From: Rhizobium sp.
GTDB taxonomy: Bacteria > Pseudomonadota > Alphaproteobacteria > Rhizobiales > Rhizobiaceae
Assembly: GCA_003527225.1 (NCBI GenBank)
Contig: DPXQ01000157.1
Coordinates: 1-64,000, forward strand
Length of the DNA stretch: 64,000 nt
Direction: 5' to 3'
Shown: positions 54,685 through 63,721 of the stretch, piece after piece
Layout: the number at the start of each line of letters is the position of its first letter
How positions within the stretch are numbered: position 1 is the stretch's first letter
Position numbers and translations under genes: made by a program
The notes under the pieces: generated by a model
The model's input: the letters and a program-made list of their open reading frames with translations, nothing else
Told to the model about the DNA's origin: nothing
The model's database searches: none

Positions 54685-55893
54685 TCACAGCCCTTTGAAT
54701 GACCGTTCGGCGCCGCTCTGCGCGATCTGGCGATAGACGGGCAGCACCAGCGCCACCGAGAGGCAAAGCGCCAGCGCCGCCATCACGGTCGGAACGGTGA
54801 AGCTGCCGGTCGCCTCCGCAACGGCACCCGCCACCAGCGGACCGACGGTCTGTCCGACGCCGAAAGACGCCGTCATGAAGGCCAGCGCCCGCCGCGGGCT
54901 TTCTGGAGAAAGCTGGCGACCGAGACGCAGTCCATAGGCTGTGATTATCATGAAGGTCGCACCGAGCAGCGTGCCTCCGACAAGCGGAGCAAACGGCAGC
55001 GGCAGGGCAACGGAGGAAAGCACTCCGGCCGCCTCCAGCAGCAGGCCGGTGACATAGGCGCCGGCAAGTCCGATCCTGAGCATCACCGGCCGCCAGTAAA
55101 AGAGGGAAAGTGCCGCGGCGCAACCGGTCAGGAACCAGGACAAAAACTCGATCGTCGGGCCAGCCGCACCCATTCGCGCCATCGTGACGATGAAGGTCGC
55201 CGTGATCACATACCCGAAACCGAAGAGACCGTAGGAGAGCGTCATCACCACGACCGGCAGCCGCCATTCGAGTGACGGTTCCTTTGTGGCCTCGGCCACA
55301 CGGATCGGCGAACGCGGCAGCAGCCACCATACGGCAACCAGTGCTGCGAGACTGATTGCCGCTCCGACCAGCCAGTCCATCCGCCAGGATTGCGCACCAC
55401 CCGACATGCTGAGCAGAAAGACCATCAGTGACGAGGCGGCGATCCCGAGACCGACGCCGCCGAAATGCGCCGACTGCACATGCTCGTTTCCGGCGCGCGT
55501 CGCATGACCGAGCACGATCGTAGTGATGAAAATCATCGAGAAGGCGCTGGCGATACCGGCCAGAAACCGGATGGCGATGAAGACCGGCACAGTGCTCGTG
55601 ACCGACATGGCCGCCAACAGGGCCGCAGTCGCGAAGAGCGCGGAAAGACCGACAATTCGCTCGCGCCCGGCCGCCCATCCATAGGCTCCGAGAATGGCAC
55701 CGGCGAGATAACCGGCGAAGTTGCCGGCCGCGATCAGGCCGGCATCAGCGGAAGATAGCGGCAAGCCGCCAATCATCCCCGGGAGGATTGGCGTGAAGGA
55801 AAACCGGCCGAAACCCATGGCCAATGCCATGGCCACGGCGCCAGCGATTGCTGTGGAAACGAGATTTGGCTCTTTGCTGTATGCTGCGGTCAT
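54685..55893 (-). CDS. YbfB/YjiJ-family MFS transporter
   Basis: This 402-residue major facilitator has twelve hydrophobic segments. ALAMGFGRFSFTPILPGM near residue 20 and the GNFAGYLAGAILGAY segment are hallmarks of the YbfB/YjiJ group, whose substrates are largely unknown. I chose ATG 55893 (MTAAYSKEPN) because the longer frame adds 38 Gly/Ser/Cys-rich residues with no family match; the ribosome-binding site is weak in either case. Confidence 0.85.
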   Translation of the reverse strand: MTAAYSKEPNLVSTAIAGAVAMALAMGFGRFSFTPILPGMIGGLPLSSADAGLIAAGNFAGYLAGAILGAYGWAAGRERIVGLSALFATAALLAAMSVTSTVPVFIAIRFLAGIASAFSMIFITTIVLGHATRAGNEHVQSAHFGGVGLGIAASSLMVFLLSMSGGAQSWRMDWLVGAAISLAALVAVWWLLPRSPIRVAEATKEPSLEWRLPVVVMTLSYGLFGFGYVITATFIVTMARMGAAGPTIEFLSWFLTGCAAALSLFYWRPVMLRIGLAGAYVTGLLLEAAGVLSSVALPLPFAPLVGGTLLGATFMIITAYGLRLGRQLSPESPRRALAFMTASFGVGQTVGPLVAGAVAEATGSFTVPTVMAALALCLSVALVLPVYRQIAQSGAERSFKGL

Positions 55894-56072
55894 GGTCGTG
55901 TTTATTGCACCGCAGGAGGCCGCCCACAAACCACAAATACTGATCGCCGATGCAATCGGACGAGATGGATTGCCCAGCCCGGCTGGGCATCGCCCGGTGC
56001 CGGTCACAATCCCCGGCTTGCCCCGGCCGCAAAAATCACTAGTGGAGGGACAATGATTCCAAGGAGCGTCCC

Positions 56073-56303
56073 ATGAGCGATCTCACCCTGAGCCAGGCCA
56101 TCGACAACATCTACACCTCGATCAACAACGACAACGAGGACATCGACCTCCACATCGCGGCACTGAAGGCGGCCATGGCCCGCGAAGGCGTCAAGGAAGC
56201 GGTGTTCGAATCGGCCAAGCTCGCCCAGTCCAACCGTCAGGGCCGCAAGATCATGCAGTCCTACTTCAAGAAGAAGGGCGTGGCCGTCGCGTTCTCCGTC
56301 TGA
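56073..56303 (+). CDS. Small conserved hypothetical protein
   Basis: The 76-residue, mostly helical protein (MSDLTLSQAIDNIYTSI...) has an acidic N-terminal half and a basic C-terminal half (GRKIMQSYFKKKGVAVAF). AAGGAG lies 7 nt before the ATG. I recognise it as the sort of short protein conserved in Rhizobiales, but know no function. It is not coupled to a neighbour. Confidence 0.75.
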   Translation: MSDLTLSQAIDNIYTSINNDNEDIDLHIAALKAAMAREGVKEAVFESAKLAQSNRQGRKIMQSYFKKKGVAVAFSV

Positions 56304-56343
56304 GATCAACCGGTGGCCCCGCGATCCGCTTCGCCCGGCAGCC

Positions 56344-57093
56344 TCAATCGGCGAGCGTCAGGATCACGGGGCCGTTGCGGGTGACCACAATCGTGTGCTC
56401 GAATTGCACGGTCGGCGCCTTCGGGTCGCTGTAGAGTGTCCACGGATCGTCGCCGTCCTCGGCCCAGATCCCGCCGAGCGACAGGAAGGGTTCGATGGTG
56501 AAGACCAGGCCTTCCTCCATGATCCGCGTCTCATCCGGATCCGGCCAGGTGGACAGTTCCTTCGGCTCCTCGTGCAGCGAATGGCCGATGCCGTGGCTCG
56601 CGAGATTCTGGATCAGCGTGTAGCGGTTCTTCTTGGCGAACGTGCCGATGGCATTGCCGATATTGGCCATGGGCTGGCCGGTGCGCACCTGGTTCAGCCC
56701 GACCCAGAGCGCCCGCTTGCCGTCGCGGCAGAGCTTTTCGATCTTCGGCTTGGCGGGGGGCACGATGAAGGACGAGCCGGTATCGCCGAACAGGCCGTTC
56801 TTCACGCCCGATACATCGATATTGACCAGATCGCCGGCGACAATCTTGCGGTCGCCGGGAATGCCGTGGGCGACTTCCTCGTTGACGCTGATGCAGGTGG
56901 CACCGGGAAACTGGTAGCAGAATTCCGGGGCAGACTGGGCGCCGGCATCTTCCAGTACCTTGCGGCCGATCTGGTCGAGCTCTCGGGTGGTGATTCCCGG
57001 TTCCAACGCGGCCCCCATGATCTTCACCGCGCTTGCGCAGATCCGGCCGATATCCTTCAGGCCGTTGAGGTCTTCTTCGCTGGAAACAATCAT
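56344..57093 (-). CDS. map: Type I methionine aminopeptidase
   Basis: Map removes the initiator Met from nascent proteins. The 249-residue enzyme has the five metal ligands: Asp in VNIDVSG and in FGDTGSS, His in ASHGIGHSLHEEP, Glu in TIEPFL and in QFEHT. No N-terminal zinc-finger extension is present, as in bacterial type I. Many rhizobia have more than one map gene. It lies next to the LLM remnant (gap 53 nt). Confidence 0.95.
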   Translation of the reverse strand: MIVSSEEDLNGLKDIGRICASAVKIMGAALEPGITTRELDQIGRKVLEDAGAQSAPEFCYQFPGATCISVNEEVAHGIPGDRKIVAGDLVNIDVSGVKNGLFGDTGSSFIVPPAKPKIEKLCRDGKRALWVGLNQVRTGQPMANIGNAIGTFAKKNRYTLIQNLASHGIGHSLHEEPKELSTWPDPDETRIMEEGLVFTIEPFLSLGGIWAEDGDDPWTLYSDPKAPTVQFEHTIVVTRNGPVILTLAD

Positions 57094-57146
57094 CGTTCGT
57101 CTTCCGGGCTCGGCACCCGCTCTTCTAATTCTGGGATGGCGGCTGC

Positions 57147-57370
57147 TTACGCCCCGGCTTCCTGCGGGGTCAACGCCTTTCTGACCATTGGCGCGACTTT
57201 TGTCCCGTAGAGCTCGATGCCGCGCATGATCTCGCGGTGCGGCATCGGGCCGATCGCCATCTGCAGCAGGAAGCGGTCATTGCCGAAAATCTCGTGCTGC
57301 GCGACGATCTTTTCGGCGACCGTTTCCGGATCTCCGACAAAGAGCGCGCCCTCTGGCCCGCGCGGCGTCA
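57147..57370 (-). pseudogene. 5'-truncated LLM-class flavin-dependent oxidoreductase
   Basis: Only the C-terminal ~74 residues of a luciferase-like monooxygenase are present: GALFVGDPETVAEKI, then IGPMPHREIMRGIELYGTKVAPMVRKAL. The frame continues upstream only as a non-coding shadow of glpK, and the homologous part ends exactly at the glpK stop. The fragment has no start codon near its 5' end. It looks like a gene whose first ~270 codons were deleted or replaced when glpK came to lie here. Confidence 0.8.
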
Positions 57371-58861
57371 GAAGTTGCTCAACGTGCGCTGCACGGCATT
57401 TCGCCAGCCCTTGAGCTTGGTCGTACGGGTCTTTTCGTCCATCTGCGGCTCGAAGCGCCGATCCCTCGCCCAGGCTTTCGCAAACGCCTCCATTCCAGGC
57501 CAGACACCGGCGCGGCTGCCGGCGAGGAAGGCCGCGCCGAGTGCTGTCGTTTCCGTGATCGCCGGGCGGTCGACAGGCGATTCCAGAAGATCGGCAAGGC
57601 GCTGCATCGTCCAGTCGGAGGCGACCATGCCGCCATCGACGCGCAAAACCGTTTCGTCCCCGGCATTGCGCCAGTCCTTGTGCATGGCGTCGAGCAGGTC
57701 GCGCGTCTGGTAGCAGACCGCCTCGAGCGCGGCGCGCGCGAATTCGGCAGGCCCGGTATTGCGCGTCATGCCGTAGATCGCGCCTCGTGCATCGGGATCC
57801 CACCAGGGCGCGCCGAGCCCGGTAAAGGCAGGTACAAGATAGACCTGCTGGTTGGGATCGGCCTTGTCCGCCAACACACCGGCCTCGCGCGCGTCGCCGA
57901 TGATCTTCAACCCGTCGCGGAGCCACTGCACGGCGGCACCGGCCACGAAAATGGAGCCTTCCAGCGCATAGGTGGTCTTTCCGTCGATCCGGTAGGCGAT
58001 TGTCGTCAGCAGACGGTTCCTCGAACGCACCATGTCCTCGCCGGTGTTCAGGAGCGCGAAGCAGCCCGTCCCATAAGTGGATTTCATCATGCCCGGCTGG
58101 AAACAGGCCTGGCCGATGGTGGCCGCCTGCTGGTCGCCGGCAACGCCGAGGATAGGAACCGCGGCCCCGAATACCTCGGGATCGGTGACGCCGAAATCAG
58201 CGGCACAATCCTTGACCTCCGGAAGCATGGCGGCCGGAATCCTCAATATCTCGAGCAGGTCATCGTCCCAACCATTGTCGGCGATATTGAACATGAGCGT
58301 GCGCGAGGCGTTCGTCGCGTCGGTCACGAAACTCCGCCCACCGGTCAGCCTCCAGATCAGATAGGTGTCGACCGTGCCGAAACAGAGATCGCCCTTGGCC
58401 GCCCGCGCCCGCGCGCCCTTCACATTGGAGAGCGTCCAGGAGAGTTTCGTTCCCGAAAAGTATGGATCGAGGAGGAGCCCCGTTTTCTTGACGAAGAGCT
58501 TTTCCAGATCCTGCCGCTTGAGCTTCTCGCAGTAGCTGGCGGTCCGGCGGTCCTGCCAGACGATCGCGTTGTGGATCGGCTTACCGCTTTCGCGTTCCCA
58601 GACGAGGGTGGTTTCGCGTTGGTTGGTGATGCCGATCGCGGAAATCTGCCTTGCCTCGATCCGGGCCCTGGCAAGCGCATCGTGGATGGAGGACAGGACG
58701 CTTTGCCAGATGTCTTCCGGGTCATGCTCCACCCAGCCGGATCTGGGAAAATGCTGGGGGAATTCCTTTTGCCCGACGCCGACGATTCTCATTTCGCCGT
58801 CAAAAACGATCGCCCGGCTGGACGTTGTCCCCTGGTCGATCGCAAGCACAAATCCGCCCAT
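57368..58861 (-). CDS. glpK: Glycerol kinase
   Basis: GlpK phosphorylates glycerol to glycerol-3-phosphate. The 497-residue FGGY kinase has [15 protein letters not shown] near residue 7, [13 protein letters not shown] near 80, [15 protein letters not shown] near 160 and [16 protein letters not shown] near 258. Length is normal, so it is intact although its end abuts an LLM pseudogene. ATG 58861 has GGAGG 6 nt upstream. No glpD, glpF or glpR gene is adjacent, and transport is presumably encoded elsewhere. Confidence 0.96.
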   Translation of the reverse strand: MGGFVLAIDQGTTSSRAIVFDGEMRIVGVGQKEFPQHFPRSGWVEHDPEDIWQSVLSSIHDALARARIEARQISAIGITNQRETTLVWERESGKPIHNAIVWQDRRTASYCEKLKRQDLEKLFVKKTGLLLDPYFSGTKLSWTLSNVKGARARAAKGDLCFGTVDTYLIWRLTGGRSFVTDATNASRTLMFNIADNGWDDDLLEILRIPAAMLPEVKDCAADFGVTDPEVFGAAVPILGVAGDQQAATIGQACFQPGMMKSTYGTGCFALLNTGEDMVRSRNRLLTTIAYRIDGKTTYALEGSIFVAGAAVQWLRDGLKIIGDAREAGVLADKADPNQQVYLVPAFTGLGAPWWDPDARGAIYGMTRNTGPAEFARAALEAVCYQTRDLLDAMHKDWRNAGDETVLRVDGGMVASDWTMQRLADLLESPVDRPAITETTALGAAFLAGSRAGVWPGMEAFAKAWARDRRFEPQMDEKTRTTKLKGWRNAVQRTLSNF

Positions 58862-58890
58862 GTATTCCTCCCGGACCGGCATTTTGTTTT

Positions 58891-58928
58891 GTATTGGCGC
58901 AAGTTCAATACAAGTGACAAACACTTGT
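58891..58928. promoter_or_regulatory. Tandem dyads in the glpK-bdhA intergenic region
   Basis: ACAAGTG/CACTTGT (58910-58928, 5-nt centre) overlaps a second dyad GTATT/AATAC (58891-58911). They lie 30-67 nt upstream of the glpK start, where a TTGACA-like -35 on the minus strand also falls. Candidate operator of a sugar- or glycerol-responsive repressor. Confidence 0.4.
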
Positions 58929-59089
58929 CAAAAAGAAAGACGGAACGAACAAGCTCTCCCGGCAATCGCAGCAAAGGCATCCATTCGGCATCAAAAAACG
59001 CAATTGCCACCAGACGCGATTTGGGCATAACCTCGCCTATTCTATTGCGGCGCAGCAGAACGCCGGCATGCATTCGGGAGACTAAATCT

Positions 59090-59863
59090 ATGAGCAGAAC
59101 CGTGGTCGTCACAGGCTCCACAAGCGGCATAGGACTTGCCATCGCCCGGGCATTCGCCGCCCATGGCGACAATGTCGTCATCAACGGGTTTGGCGAAGCA
59201 GGCGAGATCGAGGCGATCCGCCAGAGCCTCGAAGTGGTCGGCGGTCGTGCAATCTATCATGGTGCCGACATGGCGAAACCCACAGAGATTGCCGACCTGA
59301 TGGAAACGGCGGCCCGCGAATTCGGCATGGTCGATGTCCTCGTCAACAATGCCGGCATCCAGCACGTGGCATCCGTCGAGGAGTTTCCTGTTGAGAAGTG
59401 GGACCAGATCATCGCCATCAACCTCTCCAGTTCTTTCCATACGATGCGCGCTGCGATCCCGGCGATGAAGGAGAAGCGCCACGGCCGGATCATCAACGTT
59501 GCCTCGGCGCATGGATTGATCGCCTCGCCGTTCAAATCGGCCTATGTCGCGGCCAAACATGGCATCATGGGCCTGACCAAGAGCGCGGCGCTGGAACTGG
59601 CCGAGTTCGGCGTGACGGTCAACGCAATCTGCCCGGGCTATGTGCTGACCCCGCTGGTCGAGAAACAGATCCCCGACACGGCCAAGGCGCGCGGCATCAG
59701 CGAGGCGCAGGTCAAGTCCGACGTGATGCTGAAATTCCAGCCGACGAAGGAATTCGTCGCGGTCGAGGAAGTGGCGGCGGTCGCGATATTTCTCGCAAGC
59801 GACGCGGCACGCCAGATCACCGGCACGCATATCTCCATTGATGGCGGCTGGACAGCGCAGTAA
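59090..59863 (+). CDS. bdhA: D-3-hydroxybutyrate dehydrogenase
   Basis: BdhA oxidises D-3-hydroxybutyrate, released from poly-hydroxybutyrate, to acetoacetate with NAD+. The 257-residue short-chain dehydrogenase has the TGSTSGIG cofactor loop (residues 8-15), NNAGIQHVA near 88 and the catalytic S-Y-K (ASAHGLIASPFKSAYVAAKHG). GISEAQVKSDVML and the C-terminal QITGTHISIDGGWTAQ are typical of this enzyme. The frame extends far upstream antisense to glpK, but the real start is ATG 59090. It heads a three-gene operon with xdhA-xdhB. Confidence 0.95.
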   Translation: MSRTVVVTGSTSGIGLAIARAFAAHGDNVVINGFGEAGEIEAIRQSLEVVGGRAIYHGADMAKPTEIADLMETAAREFGMVDVLVNNAGIQHVASVEEFPVEKWDQIIAINLSSSFHTMRAAIPAMKEKRHGRIINVASAHGLIASPFKSAYVAAKHGIMGLTKSAALELAEFGVTVNAICPGYVLTPLVEKQIPDTAKARGISEAQVKSDVMLKFQPTKEFVAVEEVAAVAIFLASDAARQITGTHISIDGGWTAQ

Positions 59864-59896
59864 CCTCCGCGAAGCGCATTCCGGAAAAGGCATTCC

Positions 59897-61366
59897 ATGA
59901 CCGATTGCATCCGCTTCATCCTGAACGGCGAGGACATCGCCCTTTCGAGCGTTGATCCGACCGAGACCTTGCTCGACTTCCTGCGCCTGAAGCGGCGATT
60001 GACGGGAACCAAGGAAGGATGTGCCGAGGGCGACTGTGGCGCCTGCACAGTGCTTGTCGGGCGCCTGCGGGGCGGCAAGCTTTGCTACGAAACGGTCAAT
60101 GCCTGTATCCGCTTCGTCGGATCGCTTCATGCCACCCACGTCGTCACCGTTGAGCATCTTGCCGCCGAGGACGGATCGCTCCACCCCGTCCAGCAGGCGC
60201 TGGTCGACTGCCACGGCTCGCAATGCGGTTTCTGCACGCCGGGCTTCGTCATGTCGCTTTATGGCCTGTGGCTCTCGAGCAGCAACCCCTCGCGCGCGGA
60301 AATTGAAAAGGCGCTACAGGGCAATCTCTGTCGCTGCACCGGCTACGAGCCAATCGTCAAGGCGGCCGAACAGGTCGCGCACGCACGTCCGAGCGCCCTC
60401 TTCGACCCGCTGGAGCGCGATCGCGCAAATATCATGGCAAGGCTCTGGAACCTCCAGAACCGCGACACGATCACGGTTTCGAGGGACGACCGCCGTCTTA
60501 TGGTGCCGGGCACTGTCGCGGCCTTGGCGGACATACTTGCCGCCGAACCGGAAGCCACCATCGTTGCCGGCGCCACCGATGTAGGGCTTTGGGTGACCAA
60601 GCAGATGCGGGAGCTCAGTCCTGTTGTCTTCGTCAATCACCTCACCGAACTGCAGGACATCGAAACAGATGAGACCGGCATCACGCTCGGGGCGGGCGTG
60701 ACCTACACGCAGGCGTCAGAGACTCTGGGTACCGAGATCCCGGCGCTTGGCCGGCTGATCGACAGAATCGGCGGCCAGCAGGTGCGCAACATGGGAACGA
60801 TCGGCGGCAATATAGCCAACGGGTCCCCCATCGGCGACATGCCGCCGGCCCTGATCGCGCTTGGCGCCACCGTGAAACTCAGGTCCGCTTCGGGTGTCCG
60901 CATGTTGCCACTCGAGGAGTTCTTCATGGACTACGGCAAGCAGGACCGACGGGCCGGCGAGTTCGTCGAACGCATCCACGTGCCTCGCCCGGAGCAGGAC
61001 AATCGGTTTGCGGTCTACAAGATCAGCAAACGGCGTGACGAGGATATTTCCGCCCTCTGCGGCGCCTTCAGCCTCGAGCTTGACGATGAGAATGTCGTGA
61101 CCAGTATCCGCATCGCCTTCGGCGGCATGGCGGCAACGCCGAAACGCGCCCGCGCAGTCGAAGCTGCTCTTCACGGCAGACCCTGGACCGAAAGCGCCAT
61201 CGCCGAGGCTCGCGATGCATTCGGGCGTGATTTCACGCCTCTGACGGATTGGCGGGCGACTGCGGAATATCGCCTACTGACGGCGAAGAACCTGCTGACC
61301 CGCTTCTTCCTGGAAACCTCGGGCACACCCCAGGAACTGACGCGCTTCGCGGCGGGAGAGGTCTAA
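59897..61366 (+). CDS. xdhA: Xanthine dehydrogenase small subunit (Fe-S/FAD)
   Basis: This 489-residue subunit holds the two [2Fe-2S] clusters: CAEGDCGACTVLVG near residue 41, then CGFCTPGFVMSLYG near 113 and CRCTGYEPIV near 145. An FAD-binding domain of the CO-dehydrogenase/xanthine dehydrogenase type follows (from about 190; AGATDVGLWVTKQ, NMGTIGGNIANGSPIGDMPPALIALG). It passes electrons from the Mo centre to NAD+. bdhA is 33 nt upstream, an unusual but described arrangement in S. meliloti. Confidence 0.96.
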   Translation: MTDCIRFILNGEDIALSSVDPTETLLDFLRLKRRLTGTKEGCAEGDCGACTVLVGRLRGGKLCYETVNACIRFVGSLHATHVVTVEHLAAEDGSLHPVQQALVDCHGSQCGFCTPGFVMSLYGLWLSSSNPSRAEIEKALQGNLCRCTGYEPIVKAAEQVAHARPSALFDPLERDRANIMARLWNLQNRDTITVSRDDRRLMVPGTVAALADILAAEPEATIVAGATDVGLWVTKQMRELSPVVFVNHLTELQDIETDETGITLGAGVTYTQASETLGTEIPALGRLIDRIGGQQVRNMGTIGGNIANGSPIGDMPPALIALGATVKLRSASGVRMLPLEEFFMDYGKQDRRAGEFVERIHVPRPEQDNRFAVYKISKRRDEDISALCGAFSLELDDENVVTSIRIAFGGMAATPKRARAVEAALHGRPWTESAIAEARDAFGRDFTPLTDWRATAEYRLLTAKNLLTRFFLETSGTPQELTRFAAGEV

Positions 61367-61369
61367 GCC

Positions 61370-63706
61370 ATGGAAAAGGCCATCTACGAAAAATACAAGT
61401 ATATCAACGGCCCGATGCACCAGCCGCTGAAACATGATTCAGCTCATAAACACGTGAGCGGAAGTGCCGAATATATCGACGATATTCCGGAGCCCGCAGG
61501 GTTGCTGCATGGCGCCCTCGGGCTATCGGACCGGGTCCATGCCGATATCCTCTCGCTCGATCTTTCCGCCGTCAAATCCTATCCCGGCGTCGTCTGCGTG
61601 TTGAGCGCCAAAGACGTGCCCGGCGTCAACGACGTCTCCTCCGGCGGTCAGCATGACGAGCCGCTGCTGGCGGAAGCCAGGGTGCAGTTCCACGGCCAGC
61701 CGGTCTTCGCCGTGATCGCCGAGACCCGTGACGCGGCGCGTCGGGCCGCGAGGCTGGCAAAGATCGAATATGCCGACCTGCCGTACTGGACGGATGTCGA
61801 GGGGGCGCTGGAGAACGGTGCGCCAGTGGTTACCACCGGCATGACCTTGAAACGGGGCGAGCCTGAAGTGGAGCTCGACAAGGCCGAGCATCGGCTGAAA
61901 GGTCAGATGCACATCGGCGGTCAGGAGCACTTCTATCTCGAAGGCCATGTGGCCATGGCGATGCCAGGCGAGGATGACGAGGTGATCGTCTGGTCCTCCA
62001 CCCAGCATCCGACGGAAATCCAGGAACTGGTCGGGCACGTTCTTGACGTGCCGTCGAATGCGGTGACTGTCAATGTCCGCCGCATGGGAGGCGGCTTCGG
62101 CGGCAAGGAGACCCAGGGCCACCAGTTCGCGGCTCTTGCAGCGCTGGCCGCCAAGAAGCTCAATCGCGCCGTCAAGTTCCGTCCGGACCGGGACGAGGAT
62201 ATGGCCATGACCGGCAAGCGCCACGATTTCCGGATGGATTTTGATGTGGCCTTCAACGGCGACGGCCGCATCCATGCGTTGGTGGCCAATTTCGCCGCCC
62301 GCTGCGGCCACAGCGCCGATTTGTCCGGTCCCGTCACCGACCGCGCGCTCTTCCACGCAGACTCGAGCTACTTCTATCCGCATGTGAAACTGACCTCGCA
62401 ACCGCTTAAGACACATACGGTTTCAAACACCGCGTTTCGCGGCTTCGGCGGGCCGCAGGGCATGCTCGGCGGCGAGCGCGTCATCGAGGAAATCGCCTAC
62501 GCGCTCGGCAAGGATCCACTCGAGATCCGCAAGGTGAATTTCTATGGCGAAACCGGCTCCGGCCGCGATGTCACGCCTTACCACCAAAAGGTCGAGGACA
62601 ACATCATTGCCCGGATTGTCGAGGAGCTGGAAGCCTCCTGCGACTACCAGGCGCGCCGCCAGGCGATCCTCGACTTCAATCGCACAAGCCCGGTGATCAG
62701 GAAGGGCATCGCGCTCACGCCGGTAAAATTCGGCATTTCCTTCACATTGACGGCCTTCAACCAGGCAGGCGCTCTGGTCCATGTCTACAAGGATGGTTCG
62801 ATCCATCTGAACCACGGCGGCACCGAGATGGGCCAAGGCCTCTATATCAAGGTCGCCCAGGTCCTCGCCGACACCTTTCAGATCGACATCGAAAACATCA
62901 AGATCACGGCGACGACGACAGGCAAGGTACCAAATACGTCGGCAACCGCCGCTTCCTCGGGTTCAGACATGAACGGCATGGCGGCCTATGACGCGGCCCG
63001 CCAGATCAAGGAGCGCCTGGTCGCCTTCGCGGTCCAGCATTTCAAGGTGCCGCCGGCTGAGGTCGAGTTCCTGCCGAATCGCGTGCGCGTCGGAAACGAG
63101 GAAATCCGCTTCCCCGATTTCGTGAAAAAGGCCTATTTCGCCCGCGTCCAGCTCTCCGCCGCGGGCTTCTACAAGACGCCGAAGATCCACTGGGATCGCG
63201 CCGCTGGCCGCGGCACGCCATTCTATTATTTCGCCTATGGCGCCGCGTGCTCGGAGGTCTCAATCGACACGCTGACCGGGGAATACCTGATGGAGCGCAC
63301 CGACATCCTTCACGACGTCGGCAAGTCGCTCAATCCGGCGATCGACATCGGCCAGATCGAGGGCGGCTTCGTACAGGGCATGGGCTGGCTGACCACGGAG
63401 GAACTGTGGTGGGATGACAAGGGGCGGCTGAGGACCCATGCGCCGTCGACCTACAAGATCCCGCTCGCCTCTGACCGGCCGAAGATCTTCAACACCCGGC
63501 TGGCGGAATGGTCGCAGAATGCCGAGCCGACCATCGGCCGTTCCAAGGCCGTCGGCGAACCGCCGCTCATGCTGGCGATCTCGGTTCTCGAAGCGCTGTC
63601 GATGGCGGTGTCGAGCGTTGCCGATTACATGTTCTGCCCACGTCTCGACACGCCCGCCACGCCGGAGCGGATCCTGATGGCGGTCGAGCGGCTGAAGGGG
63701 ATGTGA
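61370..63706 (+). CDS. xdhB: Xanthine dehydrogenase large (molybdopterin) subunit
   Basis: This 778-residue Mo-cofactor subunit hydroxylates hypoxanthine and xanthine to uric acid. Motifs: MGGGFGGKETQ near residue 241, FRGFGGPQGMLGGE near 357, EMGQGLYIKVAQ near 486, and the active-site Glu in AVGEPPLMLAIS near 726. It starts 3 nt after xdhA. The cofactor-insertion gene xdhC is not in the following position; a methyltransferase is. Confidence 0.96.
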   Translation: MEKAIYEKYKYINGPMHQPLKHDSAHKHVSGSAEYIDDIPEPAGLLHGALGLSDRVHADILSLDLSAVKSYPGVVCVLSAKDVPGVNDVSSGGQHDEPLLAEARVQFHGQPVFAVIAETRDAARRAARLAKIEYADLPYWTDVEGALENGAPVVTTGMTLKRGEPEVELDKAEHRLKGQMHIGGQEHFYLEGHVAMAMPGEDDEVIVWSSTQHPTEIQELVGHVLDVPSNAVTVNVRRMGGGFGGKETQGHQFAALAALAAKKLNRAVKFRPDRDEDMAMTGKRHDFRMDFDVAFNGDGRIHALVANFAARCGHSADLSGPVTDRALFHADSSYFYPHVKLTSQPLKTHTVSNTAFRGFGGPQGMLGGERVIEEIAYALGKDPLEIRKVNFYGETGSGRDVTPYHQKVEDNIIARIVEELEASCDYQARRQAILDFNRTSPVIRKGIALTPVKFGISFTLTAFNQAGALVHVYKDGSIHLNHGGTEMGQGLYIKVAQVLADTFQIDIENIKITATTTGKVPNTSATAASSGSDMNGMAAYDAARQIKERLVAFAVQHFKVPPAEVEFLPNRVRVGNEEIRFPDFVKKAYFARVQLSAAGFYKTPKIHWDRAAGRGTPFYYFAYGAACSEVSIDTLTGEYLMERTDILHDVGKSLNPAIDIGQIEGGFVQGMGWLTTEELWWDDKGRLRTHAPSTYKIPLASDRPKIFNTRLAEWSQNAEPTIGRSKAVGEPPLMLAISVLEALSMAVSSVADYMFCPRLDTPATPERILMAVERLKGM

Positions 63707-63721
63707 AGACGAGGAGGCGGG

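Noticed and set aside
57680..59089. 470-codon in-frame N-terminal extension of bdhA (possible fusion protein)
   Set aside because: The extension lies antisense to glpK and has no domain; the 257-residue BdhA from ATG 59090 is complete.
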